64,000 bases of DNA from Echiichthys vipera. Its lineage: Eukaryota; Chordata; Actinopteri; Perciformes; Trachinidae. The notes beneath the pieces were generated by a model. The model ran no database searches. It saw only the letters and a list, made by a program, of their open reading frames with translations, and was not told where the DNA came from. The stretch covers positions 14,819,634 to 14,883,633 of the forward strand of contig OY829651.1 of NCBI GenBank assembly GCA_963691815.1. Direction: 5' to 3'. Shown here in pieces: positions 54,742-64,000 of this stretch; position 1 is the first letter of the stretch, and each line of letters starts with the position of its first letter. Both the position numbers and the translations under genes were made by a program.

Positions 54742-55430
54742 CAGGGCTATTCAATTAATTTGGAATTGGGGCCGGTTGACGAAAATTATCCAAAATGAGG
54801 AGCCATAAAAATATGAGCATCACATTAATGGATATTTTAAAACAATGCAGCGACATAGAAATGCATCAATTGTCTTTATTTTATCAATGTAAATAGTAGT
54901 CATATGCCTCAAAGTGCAACAAGCTGGTCAAAAAACAATCCTTGTGAATCTAACATACCTGTTAACCAGAGGTTTACTCTCAATTATTTGACCAAAGTAC
55001 AAGTTTAAGGCTCTAGTCCTTTACTTGAATATTTTATTTACATGCTACTTTTTACTCCACTACACTTATCTGATTACTTCAGTTACTAGTTACTTTACCA
55101 GGCTTACAAGTACATATGAAACATTAGTTTATTCATCAAAAAATTGGACTGACAATAATTAACGTTACATAAATGATTTTTCAAACGCAGGCTTCACAGT
55201 GAGTTAGAAACAAAAAGCGTACTGTAGTGGGAGCATGCGTAGCGTTTTGGTCACACACCTACAGGGAGCGCATGGAGCAAGTCTCCAAGCGCGCCGGTAT
55301 TTGACGCGCTGAGATCGATTTGATAAAGGACAGCGGCCATGAATTACTTTTTCACACAGGGGTCTAAGGGCCAGTAAATATTACCTTGCGGGCCGGATCC
55401 AGCCCGGGGGCCAACAATTAAATAGCCCTG
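54742..55430. mobile_element. Non-autonomous hAT with GGGCCGGATCC-type end and an inserted repeat
   Basis: The left end CAGGGCTATTCAATTA and the right-end complement CAGGGCTATTTAATTG agree at 14 of 16 bases. The flanks GTGTAGTG (54734-54741) and ATGTAGCG (55431-55438) agree at 6 of 8, a decayed 8-bp duplication. The right end carries the GCGGGCCGGATCCAGCCCG-like block typical of Charlie-like hAT elements. A segment at about 54990-55110 (TTTACTTGAATATTTTATTT, then ACTCCACTACA) belongs to another repeat family, also seen at 62299-62556. No transposase frame remains. Confidence 0.75.
54990..55110 (+). mobile_element. Nested fragment of a TACTTGAGTATTT-type fish repeat
   Basis: Words such as TTTACTTGAATATTTTATTT, CATGCTACTTTTTACTCCAC and CAGTTACTAGTTACTTTACC follow the same order as in the repeat at 62299-62556. 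It lies inside the hAT at 54742-55430. Confidence 0.55.
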
Positions 55431-55549
55431 ATGTAGCGTATTAAACAGTAGAGAGCCAAAGGGTGCACAAATCAATGGTGGTACACATATGATCAATATT
55501 AGCATATAATGCAACAAAAATTACATACATCCCATACCACAATATTTCA

Positions 55550-56150
55550 AAATTCGTAATTTGATTGTCATTCTTGTTGGGTCACAATGTTATTCAAAAT
55601 CAATTCCCGATTGAGAATGATTCCTGATTTGAAATTCATTCTTGACTTGGATGAAGGGACGCTACGTCCTCTGGTCTTCTTTGTTGTGCGTTGGTGGTTG
55701 GCAGACAAGATTGAAAGGTGTATTACCACGACCACCTAAAAAGATGACAACTCAAGTTGACAATTCTGTCTATCAGGCAAGCAATATCAAGGTTATTTAT
55801 GTAGATTTATATATATTTAGACTGACACCCTGACCTGTTATTTTCATCTTTTAGTATAGTTTTTATTTATTTTACCTTATTTTAGTAATTGTTCTTATTG
55901 CCCTATCTTATTGTTAATGTTGTTGATTTATGCTGTTTTTATCTATATTGCTACGTCTATGTTGTGCAGCACTTTGGACAACTAAGGTTGTTTTTTAAAT
56001 GTGCTATATAAATAAACTCCAAGTTAAATTGAGTTGAGATTTTTTTTCTTAATCGATTTTTGGAAGTTGTGAATCAATTCAGAACATTGGAAGATAAGAA
56101 TCTCCATTAATTCTCGAATCAATTATTTCCAACACCACTGGTTCTTATAA
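55550..56150 (+). mobile_element. Composite repeat region with a LINE-type 3' tail
   Basis: The stretch 55965-56035 has the CAGCACTTTGGACAACT...ATGTGCTATATAAATAA pattern of a fish non-LTR 3' tail, followed by a GAGTTGAGAT run. On both sides lie GAATT/ATCGATTTTTG and CAATTCAGAA words resembling a palindromic fish repeat that it may have entered. Borders are not resolved. Confidence 0.45.
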
Positions 56151-58689
56151 CAATAAAGGGACTCTGTTGCTGCTGCTTAAATGTTGCTCCACTTTATCTT
56201 CTATGTGGTGACTTTATCCTTTTCTTCATTTATGAGATAGAATGAGATGGAGGTGAATAGAAACAAGTTTCCACAGCTAGAGCTTTGGAGAACTCAGCTG
56301 GAGGCTAGATGCGGACCTGGAGATAAGGGCAGGCAGGGGGTCTATTAACGCTTAGGGGAGCCAAGCTTGACAGATCCTTACTCATCTTGGCCCCACAGGG
56401 AAGCTTGTTCTGGCTTCAGCACTGTTGTGATGGTCAATACTGGTACTTCCAGGGACACCTGGATGTGGGCTGGGATATTCGGTCATTGTAACAAAACTCG
56501 CTCCATTTGGGATTTGATCCAGTGCAATACTGGAGCAGGGCATTAATTCTTGTTCTTTTTTTCTTTTGCTGAGCTCAGATAAGAGCTCAGAAGGCAATAT
56601 GCCTTTGAATATTTATGTTAGTACAACGCATGTCAACTGCATGTAGGCAAACAGTGCGATTGTGGAATATGCAGTAATCATGAGACCATCAAGCACATTC
56701 ACATTATGCAAAGACTGCTAAAGACTATGGAGCTATCAAGACAATCATAGCCTGCTTAGTTGTTCTGTATGTCCTGCTCTGTATGTTACATATGAGAATC
56801 AAGAACAATGAGGCATGTTGCTGTTAACTGTACAAAGCATTATGCTCCTAAAGAAAAAGCTATGATTTGTGCTCAAGATGCAAGTGCTTAAAAATAACAA
56901 CTTGACAGTGCTTTAATTAAATATATTTATTATATAATTTAGATATTCTTTTTTAGAGGGAATATCTAAATGTCATTTTTGGCCAATTTTGACAGCCCTA
57001 TAATATTGTTTTACGTTGTATCCATTTCAGTCATGAATTTTGCTGGATGTATTCAAATTACTAGTTATTTCATAATAATATTACCAAATATTAGCCAAAA
57101 TAATAAACCGAACCAAAATGCAAAAGTTAAAACAGAAAACAAATATCCAGTCCAGCCTGTAAAACTTTCCTGCAATGGTGCTTTTAAACTCGTATACAAC
57201 TCTGTGCTCTGCCATACGACAGAGAATTATATAAATATGTTTCTGTGTAGTGGTGAAGTGTGTGTGTTGTGTGTGTGTGTGTGTGTGGTGTTTGATGCGT
57301 GTTTACACGTGTGGGTGATATTTTACCTTGAGCCAATGTGGCAGTTCCCATCTCACAATGCATTCAAAAAGGAGTTCATCTTTGTGTCATTCCAATCCAT
57401 CTCACAGAGCGCTTTCTAGAAAACTGATATGCCTATGAATATTTGCTTGAATCCTTATGTAGATGTGTCTTAATGGACCCTGACAGCTGTGCGGCTATTA
57501 TTGATGTCCCTGCAAAGCATAATGAATGTGAAATCGCTCCTTAACAATAGGTGGCAGCTAAATGGTGAAAATATTCGCCCACTCTGACAGGTTAACATGT
57601 ATCAAAAAATTACCCCACCATACTGGAGTCATTAGTAAACTAGAAACATCAAACTCATTTTATCTCAGACGCCTTATGGAGATATCTATCTTGCACATGT
57701 AATGAGTGACTGCTTTATAATCCTCTCCAGATGATCTTGCCCATGCTGGAGGATTTTTAATGGCACATTCCTGGACAGACTTTCGAAATTAAGCCTTGAA
57801 CTGAAAAAACAATAATGGCAATTTTGTAGCTAAAGTTGCTCATTTGTAAATTTCCTCCACATTTCATCGGAATGCAGATGGCAAGCATTGAGATTCTGGG
57901 CGCCTCCCAGCTATGGTCATCGTTAATTAAGGTGGCTGTGTTCTGACTTATTGACCCCCGTAGCTCAAGGGATTTTGATGGGTTATGGAAGAGCTCATGG
58001 AATCTGGCCCGTGGCCCAAGTTCTTTCCGTTTTGGTCATCAGCAGTGTTTGATGCATGGCAATTTAAATCCTCTCATCTAATTAAATGTGATCTGCACTT
58101 GTGCTAAATGACTTTTCTTTTTTTTTTCACTCTCTGAGAGATATCAGCTGCCTCTCACACAAGGTGACATTCCACTTTTCCATTATGCAGGATTATAACA
58201 GGTAGGTAGGACTTGGAGGATATAGTGTATGTAGAGGGCTGCTACCACACTGGAAGTCCTCTTTTTATTTCTGGTGAATAAGTAATGGTGATGAGCAGAC
58301 TGCCAGCCAGAGGGGAATCGAAGGGATTTGGGGCTTAATTCACAGCTTAGCTAGCCCCATCTCTGGTGTCAGCACAATGCAAAGTTCAGTGCTAAATCAT
58401 TAATAAAATAATGCCATCAGTCAGCCAACACACAAATGTTGAATCCTAAGATATTTTGTGGTCAATACTTGGCACTCTGGGACACAGCAGACTGGAGTGA
58501 GACAAGTGTCAGTTCGCCTGACAAATGTGTGTCTCATGAAACACAAATAAAAACAATATTTATAAATACATAACAATTTGTAAACATACTCTTTTCTGTC
58601 AGTTACGCACTCACTACTTTAATAATCACAAACAAATGCCTCCCAACTGGAGCAAAAGTATAATCATTAAAGAAGGTTATTGGACATAA
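56151..58689 (+). other. Intergenic, conserved-looking block at 57480-58120
   Basis: No exon was found. An imperfect GT tract lies at 57258-57287. The part 57480-58120 is free of simple repeats and contains homeodomain-type cores such as GTTAATTAA (57922-57930), so it may be regulatory. That is an impression, not an alignment. Confidence 0.4.
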
Positions 58690-59629
58690 CAGTGGCATTT
58701 TGCAGTAGGGGCCCACGGGGCACAGCTAGAGGGTGCTGTTGTACATATTATGTCAGACACAATAATGTGTTGCGCTTACTGTAAGTAAATAGCAAGGTCA
58801 GCTTTGTATGCTTGATAAAATGTTTTTTCATTGTATTCTCGCTCGTGTGTAATGTGTCTTTGTGCCCGATGCTGCTCGTCTGTTTCCACTTGGTGGGGCA
58901 CGACAGAGCTGGATAGACCAGATATGGACCGATATGTGTAAGCGTCAACTTTTAGTTGTGAGTAGGGCCGGACAGCCATGCCCACTAAAAGCACCCCATT
59001 TGGTTGATTTTACTACAAGATTTGCAATCTTGCTAGCTAGCTAAAGTATTGTATTGCACATTCATTTTAAAGGGTAGTCGTTGTGTGAATGATACATCTA
59101 CAGTTAAATTTAGTACTTTAGAAGACAACCGCACGTCATTCTTCTTATAGAAGTGAATAAAATTTCCATCCATCCATCCATCCATCCATAAAATGCTTAT
59201 CCCAGTGGGGTTCGCGGGGGTCTGAAGACGAATCAAGCTGACATTGGGCGCAAGGCGGGGTACACCCTGGACAGGATGGCAGTCTATTGCAGGTCTGACA
59301 CAGTTTATAGACAGACAGACAACCATTCATGCTCCTATCTACACCTACAGGTACAGTCATCATTTAACTGCATGTCTTTGGACTGTAGGAGGAAGATGGA
59401 GAACCCAGAGAGAACCCACGCAGACACAGGGAGAACATGCAAACTCCACACAGAAGGGCCCCAGCCCGGATTCAAACCCAGAACCGTGCCATGTTGTTGG
59501 TTGTGTTAGTAGGGTTCAATTTAATACACGTACTGTTTATCTATGGTTTGTTTGGATTGTGTCATCAAATATTCTTTTTAGAATAGTGTGTGGTCCCACC
59601 AGAATTTTTTAATACCAAAATCGCCACTG
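58690..59629. mobile_element. Degraded hAT element interrupted by a LINE tail
   Basis: The left end CAGTGGCATTTTG and the right-end complement CAGTGGCGATTTTGG match apart from one indel and its neighbour. Flanking sequences GGACATAA and GGTCATTAA fit a decayed duplication with one substitution and one inserted base. CAGTGGCG-type ends are known for hAT elements. The right part (59165-59500) is an RTE-like LINE tail, so the original hAT would be about 600 bases. No transposase frame was recognised. Confidence 0.55.
59165..59500 (-). mobile_element. RTE-like LINE 3' end with (TGGA)n tail
   Basis: On the plus strand a (CATC)n tract is followed by GGGTTCGCGGGGG, GCTGACATTGGGCG, AAGGCGGGGTACACCCTGGA, ACAGACAACCATTCA, GCATGTCTTTGGACTG and GAACATGCAAACTCCACACA. 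I recognise this order as a very common teleost LINE 3' region (RTE clade, Expander/Rex3-like), here in minus orientation. Open frames through it are non-functional remains. Confidence 0.75.
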
Positions 59630-59950
59630 GTCATTAATCAAATATCATTGTCTAAAAACATGTAAATCAGTTAACATTGTTTGTTTGAGTCAGTTTCTAA
59701 CATGAGACTCCCTCTCCTTATCTCTGAACCTAGCAATACAGCACTGCACATAGACAAATATGTTTAGCATTGTGTGTTTCAAAAGGTATTGTTTAAAGGT
59801 CTATCATGACTTTTAAAAGTGTAAAACGTGTTTGGAGGCCTAATGGTAAAATGTAAAGGTTGCCTTATTAATATAAAATGGACCCCTGCCTTCACCTTCT
59901 AACAAAGCCCTGGTAGACCTACCCACTCATCACTGTATGGTTAAATTTAG

Positions 59951-59960
59951 GTTTGTGTGT

Positions 59961-60033
<73 letters not shown>

Positions 60034-60064
60034 TGTGTGTGTATGTGTGTGTGTGTGTGTGTGT
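59951..60064 (+). repeat. (GT)n microsatellite with minor interruptions
   Basis: About 57 GT units with GG, TT and AT variants near both ends. Confidence 0.96.
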
Positions 60065-62158
60065 TTGGTTGAGTTCAGATCTTGGTCCTCAAGCCGAAAC
60101 CTCATTTGAGCATCAAATATCTGAAAAATAGGCAAGACCCTACACTGACTGCGATGCTCTGCTGATAACATTGTTGGAAACACAACTACAACAACCACAA
60201 TAACCTGTAAAATTCACCACATCTCCCTCTGTTTCTTGTGTTCAAACATGGGCAGAGGGTTGAGTGCTCTTTTTAGATACCTCTCCATTGGCCTATAGTG
60301 CTGTGACCTTTCACAGCAAGCCTCTTCCTGTTGCTCTTACGGTTAAGCTGCTGAGCAGGAAAGAGCAGGCTACTGCTCTAGGCCGAGCTAGCGTGGCTTC
60401 TTCTTCAGAAAATCCACACCCAGCGGTACTGAACCAGAGCTGGCAGTGTATTTCTGGAACCTGGGGGTGTGTGAGCAGCACTTTCTCACTTCTTAACAGG
60501 AAAGGTCATTTTGTTGTTTGTGATGCAGTAAATAATATCCAAAGGTTCACTATAAACTTGCAATGTGCTATAGTGGAGGAAGAGGTACAGCAACAAACTT
60601 TTAGTTGTCGATCAATATAGCAACAGGTGTTGAGATTTGCACAAGTAGAACAGGAGTTGTGTAAGACAAGGTCGGTACATCGGAGTTGCTCTTCTCCACT
60701 GCTGTAGGGCCTGTGGATGGAATCACATTGAACGTGCTCGCACATTCAATGGCATCATGCGATGGGACAAGGAAACAACAAAACGGAACCCCTACTTATG
60801 GCCGCTGCTTTCAAGCAGCCTTTAGACAGAGGGATTCCATCGCCGGCCAATTTCACATGCATTTGGCATTGGTGGATACTAATTTCCAACCCTGTAACAA
60901 ACACATATTAGCTTGCTTAAGAGCATGCACATGCTTGGTTTATGTGCATCAAAGGCATTGCTGTGGGAAAAAAAAGCCTTTGCATTTCTGATGGAATTTC
61001 CAACCAAGGTGGTGGCTAACAAGACAAAGGTGGCCTGCCTTTGATTCAGATAAGCAGTGGAAAAAAACCTTTTAACAAGTTACAGACAAAAGAAGCGTAC
61101 AGGTGCACAGGGAAAATACAACTATTATAATATTATCTGTATGAAGGTCCTGCTTTTCTGTCAAAATGTATGCATTGGTGATCTTCTGTTGGCATGAGGA
61201 GTTAGAGAAAAGACATGTCTGTCAAGAAGCATTTCTTACTTTGTGTTAAGAAATTGTCCACTGAATTGCCTTTTAAGGTCCTTTCAAAAGAGACCTTCAA
61301 GCACACATGGCACATTTCTTAAGTCACTGGCAATTAAGATGGTTTAACAACTTGCTTTGAACTCATCAAAGAGATCGTGTGATTTGTGTACTTTTCGGTA
61401 AACCTGCTGCATTTCTAAAAGAGCACTTCTGAGTGGAGCCTCAAACAGAATCCATCCCTCTTACCTGAGAACATTTAGCTCTAACACATCAGCACAAAGC
61501 ACTCAATCCTCCCGCCCATAAGGATGACAGGGACAGTGACAGAGAGGTTGCATAATTTGTCCCGGGAAGATGGCATACCAAAATGGGAACCTCATACAGC
61601 TGTTTGTGCGCACACCTCAAGAAGTGTTCAGGCATCGAGCCTTGTGTAGTGCAGACTGTGTGGAGATTTGTGGTTCATTCCCAAATCCATTCATCAGATA
61701 TAGTATACCTGCTGGGTATATCTGGGTCCTTCTTCAAGGGTGTACAGTACTTGGCATTAAAGGATGGGATTGAGACACTTGTTGTGTGGCAGAGCTCAAA
61801 GTGTTGTTCAGAGCAGGGGAGCTTGTATATTGAGAACTAGGGCCACCTTGTTGCAAGTTTATCAGGATTGATATATTTGGTCCTAATAGAAGGACAAACT
61901 GGGCAAAACTAAAGATAGTTACAAATTGTAACTGTAGCTCTAAAGATGAAGACCAAATGCAATGAGTTTTACATCACAATTTGAATGAAAAGCCACAAAT
62001 GAACACAAATGAACACAATTGCCCTGGGTGCATTGGGACAAAGATATATCAGTGCAAGTTGAGGCAAAAGTTCATGCTTATCCCAAGGTTTTATTTCCCC
62101 AATTCATAATTGTATGGAGATAAGAAGGTAAGGATAGTTGTTTAGAGGAATATACGAG

Positions 62159-62160
<2 letters not shown>
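60065..62160 (+). other. Intergenic, no gene recognised
   Basis: Open frames up to 118 codons (60264-60620) lack any recognisable domain and splice context. No repeat family was identified. Confidence 0.5.

Positions 62161-62207
<47 letters not shown>
62161..62207 (+). repeat. (AC)n microsatellite, about 23 units
   Basis: A perfect AC repeat. Confidence 0.97.
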
Positions 62208-62209
<2 letters not shown>

Positions 62210-62298
62210 GAAAAATGCTAGCTAGTAACAGATAATGTATTTACAGTTACATTTGTCAGAACATAGCATAAGATCACCAGCAGTCCTGCAGACACCGT

Positions 62299-62556
62299 CA
62301 GTGGTAGATTGAAACTGAATATATTTACTAAAGTCACTAAACCAAATCAAATTTGAGGTAGTTGTATTTTAGTTGAGCTTTTTCTTTTCATGCCACTTTC
62401 TACTTTACTTCATTACATTTCATAGGAAAATATTGTACTGTTTTACTTCACTACAAATATTTAAAAGCTTTAGCTACTTTACAAATGTAATAAAGAAATA
62501 TTATGTTTTGCTGTATATTAAACTACCCAACACTATATATAAGTACAACTAAAACA
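62299..62556 (+). mobile_element. Truncated CAGTGGT...TACTTGAGTATTT-type fish repeat
   Basis: It begins CAGTGGTAGATTGAAACTGA, then TATATTTACTAAAGT, TTTGAGGTAGTTGTATTTTA, GAAAATATTGTACTG, TTTTACTTCACTACA, AGCTTTAGCTACTTTAC and AAACTACCCAACACTATATA. From memory this is the first half of a very abundant percomorph repeat with CAGTGGTGGA termini, probably a hAT derivative. The matching CCACTG right end is missing, so the copy is 3'-truncated. Confidence 0.65.
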
Positions 62557-62861
62557 ATTTGTCAATTCATAGAAAAAATAATTGGCAGCTTTTTTGATAA
62601 TCGTCATAAAAGTCTCTATACATGTGTTAACATCTGATGGTACCAACTTAACCAATGTGGGAATTTGCTGCTTTACAGTAGGCGCGTGTCCATTGGGGTA
62701 AAATGTGGCAGCTGGGAAAGTTGCAGGGCACGCCCTCTTCAAAGTCCTCTCACTCGGAGTGTCTCCATTATTAAAAAAAAGGCAGCAGAGGGATTTACGA
62801 GACTCGAGAGGTGACATGTCACTCTGTATGGGTTTCGATCATCGGGTGAACAGTGACACAA

Positions 62862-62863
<2 letters not shown>

Positions 62864-62927
<64 letters not shown>

Positions 62928-62977
62928 ATGTGCGTGTTTGTGTAAGTGAAAATGAGAGGGAGAGAGAGAGAGAGAGG
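62864..62977 (+). repeat. Compound (GT)n / (GA)n microsatellite
   Basis: A GT tract to about 62926 is followed by variant GT units and a GA tract at 62954-62977. Confidence 0.95.
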
Positions 62978-64000
62978 TAACAATCAGCAAAGGCTCGCAA
63001 GTCGGTATCCAACTGGGCTGTCGCAGCTCTATTTTTAATAAGCCTGTGCAAAGATGCACGTACACAAATCACAACCCGATTCGAGTTATATCGAATCAAC
63101 AACCAGGCTTCTCTCAGGGGAGAAAAAAGCACAAACGGCCGCTCGGGTAGCTCACATTCAAATTAGGGGTGTTTCGGTGAGGGAGACCCGCCTTACTCCA
63201 GGTATTCGACTGTAATGGAAACTCCTCTTTTATAATCAACTGAAGTTGCTATATACTGAACAAAGAAGCCATCCCATGGCTCATCTCTATTTTTACATGA
63301 TGGGTCTATGGATATTTGGCCCTCCAACCTTTAATAACTACTCCGTAAAAAAACAAGTACAATCGGCAGAGCAACCCTATTTTTCATTTCACAATAAAAT
63401 AAATAAATCAAATCAACATGTACCCATGATCCTGTAGTTACAATGATCCGGTTAATTCATTCAGTACCAGTTAATATAGTCTACAGTCCCAAACTGCACA
63501 AATTGTACTTTTTTTACATCTGTTAATACATCTGTTATTTGTTGCATTTGAGGGTAACTCTTCAGTATAACATATTGTAGTGCTGACTATATTTGCCTAT
63601 TACTGTGCAATGCATTCAAACACCGGCACATCAAAGCCTTTTGCAGTTTGCTTTAATCCATTTGAAAGAATTGTACATCACAAGACAATTTTTTTTTCTT
63701 CAAAAAGACACAGAGAAAGCTTTAGTTGCCAACACAAAGTCTACTTTATGATAATGAAGCTTTGTATTTTTGGAGTGTGTGGCACACCTTTCCCCGCTCT
63801 TCCCTTTAGTTCTCCATCATTGTCCAGCAAAAAAAATCCATTATTTTGATCATACTCTCTTTTTCACAACTTTACAGGAACAAAGCAGTTCTTTATTCTC
63901 TTAAGGGGATTGAGATGTGCTGTCAGTCTCTGATGCTATAAACCTTCAATATGATGGTTACCTGATGCACAGGCTCTTTTGTTATAAAACCATTGACTCA
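62978..64000 (+). other. Intergenic, nothing recognised
   Basis: AT-rich sequence up to the window edge with no exon or transposon end that I can support. Confidence 0.5.

Overview
This is vertebrate nuclear DNA, almost certainly from a ray-finned (teleost) fish and probably a percomorph. The sequence is AT-leaning. It carries many long dinucleotide microsatellites and a (GATA)n array. Several dispersed repeats of kinds I know from percomorph genomes are present: L2-like and RTE-like LINE fragments, non-autonomous hAT elements, and short palindromic MITEs. There are no prokaryotic gene arrays, operons or CRISPR loci.

The only host coding sequence I can support is one terminal exon at 19299-19759 on the + strand. 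It begins after a polypyrimidine tract and AG acceptor, in phase 1, and ends at a TAA. It encodes the last ~153 residues of a delta-1 protocadherin cytoplasmic tail, best matching PCDH11. Positions 1-19298 are therefore read as the last intron of that gene. I found no earlier exon in it. The 3' UTR follows, with overlapping AATAAA signals near 20030; it may extend further. From about 20.1 kb to 64 kb I see no host exon, so this looks like a gene-poor flank.

Mobile-element layout. Two copies of one interspersed family lie in the intron (about 190-520 and 4733-5130), and a MITE with 48-bp inverted arms lies at 18560-18818. In the flank, one hAT deletion derivative (33272-34286) still carries transposase exon 1 with its splice donor. 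A second short hAT (34673-35122) has a perfect 8-bp target duplication. Further elements are an antisense reverse-transcriptase fragment (41145-41520), a decayed L2-like LINE (about 49000-50480), a 74-bp foldback MITE (52049-52122), a third hAT (54742-55430) with another repeat inside it, a fourth hAT (58690-59629) with an RTE-like LINE tail inside it, and a truncated repeat at 62299-62556. Most transposon remnants lie downstream of the gene.

No complete novel biological system is visible. The points most worth a second look are the hAT copy with an intact first transposase exon, the two nested insertions, a block at 36.4-37.0 kb where one 10-mer recurs in both orientations, a 72-bp divergent direct repeat at 53.8/54.2 kb, two CTCF-like motifs flanking the protocadherin exon, and several blocks that resemble conserved regulatory DNA. 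The last two rest on inspection only.
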